Assembly: GCA_009746045.1 (NCBI GenBank)
Contig: RPFO01001598.1
Span: 291,001-351,000 of the forward strand
Origin: Mesostigma viride
Lineage: Eukaryota > Streptophyta > Mesostigmatophyceae > Mesostigmatales > Mesostigmataceae
DNA length: 60,000 nt
Direction of reading: 5' to 3'
Shown: positions 1 to 12,641 of the stretch, piece after piece
How the letters are laid out: every line of letters starts with the position of its first letter
Position numbering within the stretch: position 1 is the first letter of the stretch
Translations under genes and position numbers: made by a program
Notes under the pieces: generated by a model
Databases searched by the model: none
What the model saw: only the letters and a program-made list of their open reading frames with translations
What the model was told of the DNA's origin: nothing

Positions 1-911
1 CGACGGTTTGGTACCCAGTATTTATTGACATTAGTGGTAGCGGTAGCATGGCACAAAGGACTGTGGTGTACAAGGGTTCGATTAGTTGATTATTGTGACG
101 CTAAAGTCAATCCGCTGGCTCTTTCTAGGTTGCTCTTTTGTTTCATACTGTCGTGGGAATTGGTGCCAAGGGTGCAAATAGAGCAATGCTGGCGTTAGAA
201 ACTTGCCGTGCAGGGCAGTGCAGTCCAGATCCGTGGCTGGTGCATACACATGTACGGTGAAGTGACTCAACCCACAAGTTCTGCTTGCAGGTGCGCATTC
301 CTGCGCGCCTTGTGTTGCGGTGGTTGTGGCACTCTGCGTCCCTTGCCATGAAAGGGTTATGGTTTAACACAAATCATTGTCGTTTTATTGGCTTCATGCA
401 CTCAGCAAACGGGCAGCTGTGCGCTGCCCCCTTGAGGAGGCCTGTAAGCGCAAACCATGTGTGCTTGACCCTTGTGTGCTTGAACCATGTGTGCTTGAAA
501 GATAGATGGGGTTGAGATGGATGAGAATTGCTTGCGTGATGGCGTGGGTGCTTTGGTGAGGGTCTGTTAGCCGGCCTGGTTTGCAGCATTTTTTGTGGAG
601 GCTTGCCATAGTATACATGGATGAGCTCTACTACAACTAACGTGGCTCACCCTTCTAGCAAATAGCCTTTAGTAGGGTAGCCGTTGCAAAGCCTAGAATT
701 GCTGTTGACTGTGTTCGCTGGTTGCAGTTTCACTGGCTAGAGTCGATTAGGAATGTTGAGAGGCGCACTTTTAAAAGCGGCAGCTGTAAGAAATGGGCAT
801 TTACAATGCTATCTGCAGGGTGGAGTGTTGAGTATTGACCACTGTGCATTGCCCTTCTGCTTGGCATGTTCGCCTGTCATCCGTGTGTTTGTGGGACATT
901 GTGCTTTCCAG

Positions 912-1118
912 ATCCTGCCAGCTTGGCTTTTCGCAGCGCTGCCCTTCCTTATCCTTGCGGCCGTGGCTCCGCTGGCGTACTACACGGTGGTGCCAGCCAA
1001 GTCGGAGGACGCTCAAGAGAAAGAGAAAGAGAAAGAGGAGCCGGCGACTGCAGCCGGCATTGCCGAGGCCACAAAGCGTACGCCGAGGAAGAATGCACGC
1101 ATGAAGCGGGCTGAGTGA
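912..1118 (+). CDS. Terminal exon of an unidentified single-pass membrane protein
   Basis: A reading frame opens after a plausible acceptor (a T-rich stretch ending in CAG at 909-911) and ends at TGA 1116-1118. It encodes a hydrophobic segment of about 22 residues (LPAWLFAALPFLILAAVAPL) followed by a charged tail with a short KEKEKEKE run and a basic end (RKNARMKRAE). This layout fits a type I membrane protein whose last transmembrane helix is followed by a short cytosolic tail. Upstream exons were not found in bases 1-911; a weak candidate begins after the CAG near 291 but is very short. I do not recognise the family. A NOMO-like or other ER protein C-terminus is possible but unproven. Confidence 0.4.
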   Translation: MLPAWLFAALPFLILAAVAPLAYYTVVPAKSEDAQEKEKEKEEPATAAGIAEATKRTPRKNARMKRAE

Positions 1119-1329
1119 TGGGTTCTTATCATGCACAAGTCCACGAACGTTCTCAGGCTGGTGAATTGAGGGTCAGGCTTGTTATGAAGGTTTCATGGCT
1201 GGGCAATTTTAGCTGATTTGTCAACTTGCCATTCAGTTCATCCCAAGCAGTGCTCAATCAACAGGTAAGCACCGCATGCCATAACTTGACCAGATGTGCA
1301 CGGCTGCTGCGTGTTGGAAGTGTTTACTT

Positions 1330-1353
1330 GCATGCATGCATGCATGCATGCAT
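1330..1353. repeat. (ATGC)n microsatellite
   Basis: About six uninterrupted ATGC units. Similar short runs occur near 2944-2970 and 3098-3110. Single ATGC/TGCA units also appear as insertions inside repeat copies further along the window. Confidence 0.9.
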
Positions 1354-1841
1354 ACCCGCGGCTTGCAAGTAATAGACACACTGGCTGTGGCGAGCCTAGG
1401 GCTGGAGTCTCACATGTGTAGGCAGTATATAGGATACAGACATCATGATAGCTGTGCCCGCATCATTCAAATGATATCGGATGTGGTGCTTACTACTGGA
1501 CTCGACTTCCCTGACTAGAACACACACCGAATTAATACATTTTCTCACTGTTATGTTTGCTCATCCTGTCTATTTTTCACTGCCTACCCCTTTTCACCTT
1601 ACACTTTTTCATGGGAGTGAGCTGGGCACGAGGCTTTAGACCCTGTTGGACAGGAGACCCCCGGCCGGGCACCATGGGCGCTGAAACATCGAACTCCTGA
1701 CCCATTCTCCAACATCACCTGTGCCTCACCACATCCCAGCAATGACCTCTTTCTTTATTCCATTTTTGTTTTTGTTATCATCATTACTATTTACTTTGTC
1801 TTTATCTATTATTGTTCGTACTATTCCTATTTACATTTTCT

Positions 1842-2220
1842 TTTCTTTTATCTTTCTTTCTTTTTCTTTTTCATTTTCTTTTTCTTTTTCTTTTTCTTTT
1901 TCTTTTTCTTTTTCTTTTTCTTTTTCTTTTTCTTTTTCTTTTTCTTTTTCTTTTTCTTTTTCTTTTTCTTTTTCTTTTTCTTTTTCTTTTTCTTTTTCTT
2001 TTTCTTTTTCTTTTTCTTTTTCTTTTTCTTTTCTTTTTCTTTTTCTTTTTCTTTTTCTTTTTCTTTTTCTTTTCTTTTTTTTCTTTTTCTTTTTCTTTTT
2101 CTTTTTCTTTTTCTTTTTCTTTTTCTTTTCTTTTTCTTTTCTTTTTCTTTTTCTTTTTCTTTTTCTTTTTCTTTTTCTTTGTCTTTGTCTTTGTCTTTGT
2201 CTTTGTCTTTGTCTTTGTCA
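1842..2220. repeat. Pyrimidine microsatellite, mostly (CTTTTT)n then (CTTTGT)n
   Basis: About 380 bases of almost pure pyrimidine on the plus strand with a 6-bp period, ending in seven CTTTGT units. It opens long Phe/Leu/Ser or Lys-rich frames on both strands, which are low-complexity artefacts. Bases 1119-1841 hold no recognised gene. Confidence 0.95.
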
Positions 2221-2221
2221 T

Positions 2222-2581
2222 GTATCAAGGAGACAAATGGATCCTCCTTATGTATCCTCCTTACTTTTTCTTTTAGCCCCTTCGTGTATTCTGAATTTGC
2301 ACGCCGCAAAGGTGAAAACCATTTGTATGTGTGTATGCGTTACTCTTTTCCTTCTTAGTTTTGGTTGTTTTTTGTAGTTGGTGGTGGTGGTGTATGTATG
2401 TGTGTGAGTGTGTTTTCCCTGTCAACCTTTGTAGTTACCCTCTGTCTCCCTCCATGCAGGTCTTCCTAGAGATTGCCACGCGGCTCCCGCGGCCTTCGCG
2501 TCTTTCCTCTCAGACAACTACGTACCTAGTCCTTCCATGGTGTTGGATCGCCATGCGTCCAGGCATAGTTGTCTCACTTCA
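2222..2581. mobile_element. Candidate MITE with short terminal inverted repeats
   Basis: The segment starts with TATCAAGGAGACAA and ends with the inverted form TTGTCTCACTTCATA, about 360 bp. The part from 2455 to 2580 also matches, in reverse orientation, the segment at about 18,130-18,265. The same terminal motif recurs at 2607, 4114, 18,065, 24,737, 27,357, 27,424, 44,944, 45,188 and 57,113. No protein is encoded; the element would depend on a transposase elsewhere. Confidence 0.45.
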
Positions 2582-2606
2582 TATACGACGTTGGATCGCA
2601 ATGCGT

Positions 2607-2860
2607 CCAGGAATATGAAGGAGACAACCAGCGCAGGCCAGAAATCGGGAGAATCCGGACCATGGTATAGCTCGAGCCTGCCGTTATCTTGTCCGCGTGT
2701 TCGAGTCGTTCAGGATGATGAAGATGAATGGTGATGGAAATGTGTATCCGTGTGCATTGAAATTATGGCTGGCTTACGTGTAGAGCGACTAGATGACCTA
2801 GATGGTGGGCCGGAAACAGCATGCTTGATCAGGGCGTGTGTTTCGAGCTCTAAAATATTA
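2607..2860 (+). repeat. Interspersed repeat R1, copy 1
   Basis: Begins with a terminal motif (TATGAAGGAGACAACC) followed by AGCGCAGGCCAGAA and a stretch ending near GGGCGTGTGTTTCGAGC. The same succession appears inverted at 27,110-27,375 and in part at 27,418-27,570, 28,610-28,690 and 44,944-45,003. Copies differ by small insertions. It is probably a non-autonomous DNA element. Bases 2861-3565 hold no recognised gene. Confidence 0.6.
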
Positions 2861-3565
2861 TTAATATATATCTTGTTGCAGCATGAGTAGCTAGTACGTA
2901 TAGATGTTAATTTGCAGTGTGTGATCGAGCTCGATCATATGTGCGCATGCATGCATGCATACATGCATGACCGTCGATTGACCGGTATGTAGCCCGGCCG
3001 GCTGCATGGCCCGCGCGGGCCAGAAGTCCGGCCTAAGTATTAGTTGCATGCCTCAAAGTTGCATCTGCGATATCACCCCGGATGCCAAGCCGATATCATG
3101 CATGCATCCATCTGCGCGTGGGCCGGTGCACATTCGAGGATCGACAGAAAATACTGAGCCTACTATTTTATTGCAATATGTACATACAAAAATAGCCAGA
3201 TTGATTTATCAGCTAGCCTAGTGTTGTGAACCCGTCGCGGCCCCCTGGCATGTTATATGATGTAGCTGGTCAATCTGCCTAGGCCCCTCGTACAAAATAG
3301 TTTGGAGGTTGCATATGAAGGAGACTACAAAGTGTCTAGTTGATGTACCACATTAGGCGGTACGTCAATAAATGGGGCTTGCCGATGGGCGAAGCGACTC
3401 TCTTTTGTCCTTCAAAGCCTAGAAGCTCGTGAGCTAGAGGAATTGTCACTCGCCTGATGGCAACATGCAACGTGGTCGGCAACCACAAGCAGTGAGTCTC
3501 TTTGGCCTGTCCTCGCAACTGAATGCTATGCCAGCATGTAAATGTTTCCAATGCCGATGCATGAA

Positions 3566-6500
3566 TTATTTCTTTGACCAAACTACATAGTCCCGTTGCC
3601 CGACTTTGCATTTGACGGTGAAGACTTCGACGGCCAACCCAGCCCTGCATCCCTGCAACTGCGCTGGCGGGAACTGCTGGGATAGCCGTGCCGCGACACG
3701 GGAAAGCTGGGGGGCTTTATTGCCAGGCAGCCAAGCGATCGATACGTGGGGCCTTGGGTCCTGGGGCAGCCAAATGCACAAGCAGGGATGGGCGAGGGCA
3801 GTTGCAAGCAGTGGAGTAAGGAGGTTAGGAGACAGGCAGGTGGCAACCCATTTACTTAGGACCCATATAACACGCTCTGTGGCATTAGCCCATAACACGG
3901 GCAGTAGGAGTAAGGACATTAGGAGGCAGGTGGCAAACCATTTAATCGTAGGAGGAAAGCCAGTCCAAATTTGTTCCCGGTCCATTTGCACCAATCACCG
4001 ATTCACATACCCAACCGAGGGGTCTCCATGGAGATTTCAAAGTTCCAACATGCATCGGACTCGGATGCATTTGTCATGTCACTAACGACCCTGTTTCCAG
4101 CATGTACTCTGCCGTATCAAGGAGACAACTCAGCCGATTGCCCCGAACCATGGGGTGCACCTTGTTCCACCACAAGATACAACACCTTGCTACACAACAA
4201 AATAACCGATGTGCACCACCCCTCCTGCACGTGCGTAGACCTGCCCAACGCTTCTACCATGGTCATTTCCTCTCTCGCAGTGCGATTTTTCTTTGGAGGG
4301 CAAGGCCCACTTACGAAAAGGCCACCCTGTCATGATTTTGACTCCATCTGTGAGGGCACTTGCTTGCATGTGTGCTCGACGCAAAATTGTGACAGCGCAC
4401 CACAGACACATCAAGGACACCGCAATACCACTGCTCCCTGTAACCGGGCGCCTTGCACTGCAACCTTACGTAGCGCCCATATACCACACTGAGCTGCATT
4501 CGCCCAGAATATAGATCAAGCCAAACCTTGCGCCTGTTTCAGAGGGAAAAACCCCTGGAAGTGTCCAAGAGAAAGAGGCGGCGATGGCCAAGTTTTTTGG
4601 AAAGAGAACATGCCCATGCCAACGCTGCAAGCCCAGAAATGCCGGGAAAAAAATTCGAGTAGCTCTTGGCTAATGCCCCAAATTTCTGCAAGAAGGGCTC
4701 TGATAAATGCCAGCATGGTCCAGACAGAGCACACAAAGCTACAGTGATGCCACAGTAAAAGCAAGCACGGAACCCCGCTTCCGAAAGTCACGCACCTCAT
4801 AAAACTGTGGCAACCCGTGCAGCGTGAACGCCTCATTGACGGCCTGGACCTGCTCACACATCTGCCACCAGAGGGGACCAGGTAGCCAGGGGCCAAGGGC
4901 GAGCGGTGTAAAAGAACAAGATCGGGGCTCAGTTTACCAGGATGTGAAGAAACAAGTAACGTCCAGGAATGTCTGCAGGAGCTCCAAGTTGGAGACATGT
5001 CAGCCTGGACATGTTTTGTCAGTCTGGTCAACAGACTGTCCAAGGCAGGGCGTGCCTATGGGAACCAGATACCAACAACAATTAGGGGTTATTGAAAAAT
5101 ACCCGTGCCCTCACCTAGCGATAGCCATGCCTCAACCAGGAACACCAACGCCCTTTGTCAGGAAACACGAAACTTTTTTAACAAGCAATAGTTGCCACCC
5201 CAAGTACATTTGTACCTCCCTGCTCAACCAAGATTGGTCTACCCTCTTGGTTCTTCCCAGCCTACGTTGCTACCCCCTCCTTGCAGAAGATGCATTCACT
5301 ATAGACCTGGAAGAGATCCTACATCCCTTTTGAAGCGAACGAAGGCACGCACCGGCCCCTTCCCCTCTGCGACCATGAGCGCCAGGAACGAGCGAGTCCC
5401 TTCCTCGTTCACCAGCACGTCGAACGTGGCCAGCTGCGCTGCATACTTGCTGCCGCCACGCGGCCTGGTGGCGGTGACGGGGGTCAGCAGGGGATAAGCA
5501 AGCGCGGGGCAAAGGACGCGAGCCTCGGGGGCAGGGATGAGAACGGAGAAGAGGAAACCTGTTAACAATCTACAAGATTAACACCAGCATGGGTTACACC
5601 AGCAAAGCTGAGACGGGGCCTGAGCAAAAGCGTTGCACCCCCATACGCAGTAGAATCGCATACACAGATTCTCCCGCGCGCGTGTGCATAGTGCCGGCGT
5701 GCCACGCCCCGCTGGTCAAAGTCCCACCTTCGCTCCCACAAGTCCCCCCTGAGCTCATGCCAGTATCATGACAACGCGGGCCCTGAGCTCATGTCACTAG
5801 AACATGCCAGCATGTCACTAGAGCATGCTTTGATTAGAAAATGCCAGCAAGAGGAACCGATGCCCGCGAGCGATGACAGCGCACATCCCAGGCAGAGCAC
5901 AATCAAGGCACATCCGCAGAGCATATCATTTGTACAACGGATCATCGCGAGTCACAAACATATCTGTTTACGAACGCCGGCTTGCTGAACGAACTCCACA
6001 AATAACTCTGTCCATTTAATCCAGCAACGCTCCCACGTACATCCCACCAGGTATTCCACCAAGGATATCACCAACTATTCTAGCAGCACCTGCCGCTAGG
6101 GCGACCAGTCCTCCCCTCCAGGTGGCGTCGCAGGACGGCGATCAGGGACTCTATCTGGGGCATCCGCACAGGGACCACGTGGGACAAGCTGATGTGCAGG
6201 ATGGGCCCCTCCCTGCCGCCGTCCTTCTCCAAGGTGGGCGGCTGCCATCCATCCAGGCCGGTCAAAGGGCTGGCATCCGTCACTCTAAAAGCACATGCGT
6301 GGGCACCTCGGGCGACGGATATGACCCTATCGTCAAAGCCGTCGAGGTTGTAAATAGTTTGCAGGGCAGGGTCCGCTGCTTTGGCCGCAGTCACGATCGC
6401 CCTGAGCGTGGCACGCCCGGCAGGCGTCAATGTCACTGCCGTTGAGAGAACGGGGGAGCAGAGGGCGACAAACAACGGCAGAATGGCGTAATTTATCATG

Positions 6501-7123
6501 ATCGAATCCACCCGACCTTACTGCTAAAGCCCTAGGGCGACAAAGAGGCATAACCGGTTGCCTTGATGATAAGAAAAATTGATGTGTGTCTTCTGCCTAG
6601 CTCACAAACAAGCCAGAACAAGACAAAATCATATCGGGTAAAACATGGGTGTAAGGGGTTAAACTCTGTGCCTAAGCCAGGAGATTTCCACAAACACGCG
6701 CTGGGGCTACATGCAAGATTCGCCGTAGAACGCATGGCCAACGTATGCACCTTTCCGACTCAAATGCCGACTGCAGGCTGGACAAGACAAACTCGAAATA
6801 TACTGCAGCGCGCATGACGTACCGGGAATGTATACATGCACCGCAAAATTTCCTTCAACGTGTGGGAAGGTTCGTATTTTCCCTGCATGCTCCCGGGCGC
6901 CCTGGCAAGGAGCTGGGTTGTTGTCAGAGTGCGATTCAAGGAATTCGCTGGGCAGGTCGGGCAGGCTCGTTACCTGACACTTGACTGCGGCGATCTTTTT
7001 ATCTTTACCTCCTTCGTCCAACTCCCTTTTCTGACGCTTACATGAGACATGACGCTCTGACGACGGAGTGGGAGGACACGAACCACTGTCGGAATCGCTT
7101 GCATATTGCTGCAGTGCCTCCAT
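3566..7123 (-). CDS. USB1: USB1: U6 snRNA phosphodiesterase (3'-5' exoribonuclease), 5 exons
   Basis: Exons, 5' to 3' on the minus strand: 7123-6823, 6435-6090, 5464-5353, 4861-4796 and 3760-3566. All introns are GT-AG, the phases agree, and the sum is 1020 nt (339 residues plus stop). USB1 trims and end-modifies U6 snRNA in the nucleus. It belongs to the 2H phosphoesterase superfamily, which uses two HxS/T motifs. Both are visible: HIS at residues 181-183 (followed by LSHVV) and HVS at 280-282 (in DPRPHVSIAW). Other family marks are GKIRTFPHVEGNFAVHVYIP near 81-100, FDVLVNEEGTRSFLAL, and a C-terminal FTVKCKVGQRD strand. The start is the ATG at 7121-7123, giving an acidic/serine N-terminus as in relatives. 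It is longer than human USB1 (265 residues) because of an insertion before the first HxS and a basic Gly/Arg loop at the exon 2/3 junction. It diverges from GMPPA, with a tRNA gene between. Confidence 0.9.
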
Positions 7124-7204
7124 AGCCACAGCGCGTGCAGTCGCGGACGTTTTACGCCATGCGTGCCGTCGCTAATTCTGGCAAAACAATGCCAGGGCGG
7201 CACG

Positions 7205-7217
7205 AAAAAATGAAAAA
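7205..7217 (-). terminator. Candidate Pol III terminator of tRNA-Gln
   Basis: On the minus strand, T5 and then T6 runs (A runs at 7213-7217 and 7205-7210) lie about 31-44 nt downstream of the tRNA 3' end, as expected for Pol III termination. Confidence 0.6.
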
Positions 7218-7248
7218 GCGCTAGACATTGATCATGTGTAGAAGCTGC

Positions 7249-7335
7249 AGGAGCTTCCCGGATTCGAACCGGGGTGACCAGATGCCCTGTGTTTTCATCA
7301 AAGTCTGGTATGATAACCGACTACATCAAAGCTCC
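7249..7335 (-). tRNA. tRNA-Gln(UUG) with a 14-nt intron
   Basis: On the minus strand the sequence folds as a full cloverleaf. The acceptor stem is GGAGCTT/AAGCTCC, perfectly paired. The D arm is ATG...CAT with an AGTCGGTTA loop. The anticodon stem is CCAGA/TCTGG, and the T arm is CCCGG-TTCGAAT-CCGGG. The anticodon loop starts CTTTGA, putting TTG at positions 34-36 after T33. A 14-nt intron (7297-7284) sits after position 37, the canonical place. Mature length is 73 nt with discriminator T. Internal promoters are clear: A box TGATGTAGTCGG and B box GGTTCGAATCC. CCA is not encoded, as usual in eukaryotes. Confidence 0.9.
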
Positions 7336-7840
7336 GTCCAGGTCGCAATCGCTGAGGAACCGGGAACGTTCCCGCGCAATAAACCATCATCTTTCGGCGA
7401 GAATTTCCATATTTATACTATTTAAAAAAGTTACGGCGCGGCGCGCCCAGCCATCATTAACTGTAAGCTGCAGGGTGTACTCGAGAACATACGTACATTG
7501 GGCTGTCGTACATACGTGCACGGGAGGTGGCACTCGTACCAGTTTGTGGCAGACTCGCAGTGGGCAGTATGTTGTGGCTGCCCAAGTGCCTCGCGTCGTC
7601 CTGTGAACGTCGATGTCATCTCATACACAGGGGTGCGACGAGGCCATTCGAGGGGCAGAAATTAATTGTCGTTTCCAACGACATCTATCTCTTGTCATCT
7701 CTTTCACATTTACGCCGCGCATCTGTATTAAGCGTTGTATATTGAGGCCGAGGACCATGGTAGCCACGCGCAGCACTCACTAAAAACGTGGCTGTATTCT
7801 GAGCATTGGAACAGTCAAACGGGAACGTAACCTTGCCAAC
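7336..7840. promoter_or_regulatory. Divergent upstream region between tRNA-Gln/USB1 and GMPPA
   Basis: About 505 bp with no coding potential. It must carry the GMPPA promoter (+), and promoter elements for USB1 (-) lie here or just beyond the tRNA gene. An AT-rich stretch near 7405-7430 (TATTTATACTATTTAAAA) is the only TATA-like sequence I see, about 410 bp from the GMPPA start. No other site can be supported. Confidence 0.4.
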
Positions 7841-10800
7841 ATGTCGAAATCAGTAGCCCTTGTGATGGTGGGCGGTCCAACGAAAGGTATCTCTCCGCAA
7901 CAAGCGGTTTGGGGGGTATAGCTGTCTTCTCGGCTGGACGTGCAGTCTTGAATCTGTTGGTCGTAGTACAATCGCCAATGTCTTCGGCGTCTAGATTTCT
8001 TTGCAAGATAAGTAAAATGCCATGCAAGCAGCCTATGTCGATGGAGAATTCAAGAAGTTGTTTTGCTGGAAGTAGCATTCACACTTTCTTAATTGCGTCT
8101 TCTCGGCCTTTGCAAATGTTTGTACGTGGCAACTTGGTATCAACAGGGACGCAGTTCCGGCCTTTGTCCCTGGAGATCCCAATGCCGTTCTTTCCCATCG
8201 CTGGAAAACCCATGGTGTATCACTCCCTGGTGGCCTGCAAGAGGGTAAGCCGCCAGAGAGCACCGCAGCCCGTCAGATTGCCCTCAGCAGCTGCATACTC
8301 CTGTGCCGAATTTCTGGCCATGGAACTCTGTATGGCTACCCTACATTGGTATGTCAAGTAACTTTGGCGAGTATAAAGAAGCGAAAGCGAGATGCCCGAC
8401 TACCTGTTACTTTTGGCATTACGTGGAAACATGTGCGATACGTGTCATTGAGCCGTGGCAAATGCTCTTGCCTACCGGATGAACAGTACATAAGAAAAAA
8501 ACCTTGCTTTCACTCATAACCCCACATGGCCCACACATGGCCCACACATTGCCCACGCATGGCCCACACATGGCCCACACATGGCCCCATACGGTCCCAC
8601 ACATTCATGGCGCCACATGCAATGTCTGTTATCTGGCTGGCCTGCCATGCTCCAACGAGGATGCTCCCGGGAGGTGCTTTTCAATGTGCTGTAGACGGGC
8701 GTAAAGAAGCCTCCCATGGCATCTCGCTAGATTCTGCCCTGTCGCCTGTGCCCACACACATCTACCCTTTTCCACCCCCTCCTTCCCCGCTTCTTCCCAC
8801 ACACACTTTCCCCCCCCGTTCTCCCCCCACACACACACCCACACCCCAGGTGCCCAACCTGTCCAAGGTGTTCCTGGTAGGCTTCTACGACGTGGCCGAG
8901 TTCTCCAAGTACTCCTCGCAGATATCCGAGGAGCTGCACGTGCCCGTAAGGTGTGTACGTGGCATGCTGGGGGGCAGCTACGTCTAGCGCGCCGCGCCCG
9001 AGAGCTGCGGCTATGGTGGGGCGCACTTGTGGGCTAGGGGCGGACAAGTAGGCTAGGGGCGGACGTGTAGGCTAGGGGCGCATGTGTGGGCTAGGGGCGC
9101 ATGTGTGGGCTAGGGGCGGACATGTAGGCTAGGGGCGGACATGTAGGCTAGGGGCGCACGTGTGGGCTAGGGGCGGACTAGTAGGCTAGGATGGACACTA
9201 GGCTGATGTAGCTAGTCACTAGGCTGTGTGGGGGCGACCCCTTGTTCTGCTACAGTGCCTTGGCGCCGCATGCGGAGGAGGAGTGATGTTGGTGCATGCT
9301 AGGGCCTAGGGGGGGGCTGGTACATTCCTGTGGCGCATGGTGGGGTGGGATCATGCTCTGGCAGGTGTGCATGACTTGTGCACTGTCCGCGTGTTGCCCG
9401 GGAGCTTGGGGGGTGCCCGGGGGCTAGGGGGGCGTCTGCAGGATCCAGCCGTCGTTGGTCGTTTCCTCGTTGGTCGTTTCCTCGTTGGTCGTTTCCTCGT
9501 TGGTCCGTTGCGTGCGCTCGGCCCGTGGTGGCTATTGTACGACACATGAGTTGGCGCGGGCTACCGTTTCCGTGCCGATATTCGACACTCGTGGGCAGTG
9601 CGTGGCGGCACAGCTTTTCCTTGCTTGCGTAAGGCTTGGAGGGTGGAGGGTGGAGGGTGGAGGGTGGGGGGTGGGGGGATTCAACTGGGGCGAGCGTGGG
9701 GGGCTGCGTGCGCCACGATCGGATGGCATGCGTTGAGTGTCTCACCATCCCTTGGTCACGCACGGAGCAAGCGCCAGTGCTCACGTTGCCAAGTTTGGGA
9801 GCATCGTGCAACCTCCTCCATGCGTCCTTCCCATGATTCCTCGTGCGCACTTCCTCGTGTGGTCGCGCCACGTCGCAGGTATCTCAAGGAGCAGACGCCC
9901 AACGGCTCGGCGGGCGCTATTCATAAATTCAAGGACATCATCATGGAGAGCTCCCCGGTATGCACTGGTGGGGGTGGGGCATGGGGGTGGTAGGCACGGT
10001 GGTGGACCCCATTGCAGTGACCTGCCGTGCGTGCCTGGTAGCAGCACTTGGCTGCGAGGCGTGAACTCGCATACTCAGCAAGTCGAATGAAAAGGTCGTC
10101 CTTCCGGTTGCTTTCTTCCCACAAACTGGTAGGACTGGAAGGATGCTGAAGATCTTCTGCTGTCACACGTGCCGGGATACCCTCCCTTCCCATCTCTGGT
10201 GCCCCTCCTTTTGATGTCTGTATGTTAGCCACTGTCTGTTCTCTTCCACCCTGCCCCTAGAGCGTGAATGTTGGACGCTTTTTAGTTAGTATTTTAGCCG
10301 AAAATCCGGCTAAATGATTGTGAGCCGAATTGTATTCGCTGCTGTGTGGTTCTGCTAGCCACGGCCCTGTATTCCTGCTTGCCTGTTGCTGCCTGTGCTG
10401 AGTCTTGAGCGTATTTACCCGCTAGGTCTTCCCTGGCTGCTGCGGTACCTCGTCCTTGTCTGATGGCTGTCTGCATCTTGTCGCCAAGTCTGTGCTACCG
10501 CTGACCAAGGTGCCTCGTCCCCCTACTGCCCCCCTTCCATCCCTGGCCCATCCCTTCTCATCCTCCCCATCCCCCTCTCCCTCACCCAGGACTACCTCTT
10601 TGTGATCAACATCGACGTGGCCTGTGCGTTCCCATTGGCCGAGATGTTGGGTACGTGGCGATTGCCAGCATCAACACTCCTGCTGGCCTCCAGCCAGAGA
10701 GAGCGATGGGAATTCGCACTCAAGTTTCTTCAACGCGAGATGCGCATTGCCATCTGCTTTTTGACCGCTGCGGTTTCCTTGTGTAGGGAAGAAGCTATGT

Positions 10801-12548
10801 CCGTTTTACATATATTGTCGCTTCCGTGTTGTTTCCGAGGTGATATCATGAAAGCTGTTGATGTAGGGTTCTCAGCCAGCGGCCATTGGCACATGCTTTT
10901 GGCATGTAGGGGCTGCGGTAGGACCCTGACGTGCGTCCTCATCTCCCTGCCATCTGCCTGCCACCTGGCGCGTGCCGACTGGATCCGCAGAGATGCACAC
11001 GAAGCACGGGCGGCTGGGGACGCTGCTAACCAAACGGGTAGGAAGGCGGTAGGGTTGGGGGGAAAGGGTGGGGTGGGGTCTGGGGAGTCTGAGGCGTGGG
11101 AGAGGGATCATGAGTTATGACTGTGCGGACCAAATGGGGTCTGGGCTTCGAGAGGGCAACCCCTTCCTGTACCCCTTCCTGTACCCCTTCCTGTACCGCT
11201 TTGCCCAGATGTAGGCAGTCATGTTTTCGGAGGGTTCTTGTGAGAGTTGGTTCGGTGGGATCTCGGGGAGTTACCCCCTTAAGGGGTTGGGCTTTGGGAG
11301 TAGAGGGGCCGATGCCAGGCAAACCCGTTGGAGCCTCGTGGTTGAACACCTTCCGACTCTGGCACGCATGCATCCGCACCTTCCACGCCCACACCCACGC
11401 CCACGCCCACTCTTAGTAGTCATAGATTCTGAGCTTGTGGTGTATATTGGTAGGTGTTGGGCTGCCTCATGACCGAAATTATTTAATGGCTTAGTTAATT
11501 AACGTAATTATGGTGCGTCTTCTGCCGCTCTTCTCTGTTTTGTGTGGGTGCATCTGTGCATGGGTCTGTATGTGTGTGTGCGTGTGTATGTGTGTGTTGT
11601 GCTCATGCCCCAACCATGCCCCAACCATGCCCCAACCATGCCCCAACCATGCCCCAACCATGCCCATGCCCCAACCATGCCCATTCCCCAACCATGCCCA
11701 TTCCCCAACCATGCCCATGCCCCAACCATGCCCATGCCCCTACCATGCCCATGCCCCTACCATGCCCATGCCCCAACCATGCCCATGCCCCAACCATGCC
11801 CATGCCCCAACCATGCCCATATTATGCCCATGACCATGCAGGTGCCAGCCGAGGTGGCGAGCAGATTTGGTGAGATGGTGGTGGACGACGAGACGACCGA
11901 GTTATTGCACTACGTGGAGAAGCCGGGGACGTTTGTGAGTATAAGGCCGGGTGGATGCCTGTCCACTTGACACAGTATCTGGTGTGCAACAAAGGAAGGC
12001 TATTGGTGCCATCTGAACAAGCCGGGCACTTACGCGAGGCACGGACAGGTGGCCCCAGGCGCTCTCTTGGATATAGGCTGTCTTTACTTGGTTTTATTAT
12101 TACATGATATACACTATTTTGTGATTGCATGCTGGCAAGTGGTCACCGCCGTCCAGGGCATCCAGGTGGCGCTAACGCGTGACAGCAGTTCTCCCTGTAG
12201 TGCCTATACCTGGGGAGACACAGTTGGACTCCCAGTAGACCAACAAATTCATCGTGCTTGCACTGCCAGCCCGCTTGTGCAACATGGGCTGTTGTGTGCC
12301 CAAACCAATTTGTGACACGCTCATGCCCCATGCATGGCCACTGCTGTCCCTTTGTCCTTGATTCACGCCCTTGCCTCATGCCCTTCTTTCTTGGCCTTGT
12401 TTCATCCACTTGTCCCACCTCGTTTATTGTCATCCACTCGTGGATCTCTCGTTCACCAGCTTGCAACCTGTTCCATATCCACTCCTTATGCCTGCGCCGT
12501 CCTTAACCCTGCATACAACCCCGCCCCATGCACACCCACCCATCCACC

Positions 12549-12641
<93 letters not shown>

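Noticed and set aside
6090-6499. Apparent secreted protein starting INYAILPLFVALCSPVLSTA
   Set aside because: The hydrophobic start lies in USB1 intron 1; the phase-matched acceptor at 6,435 and the downstream HIS motif show this is USB1 exon 2.
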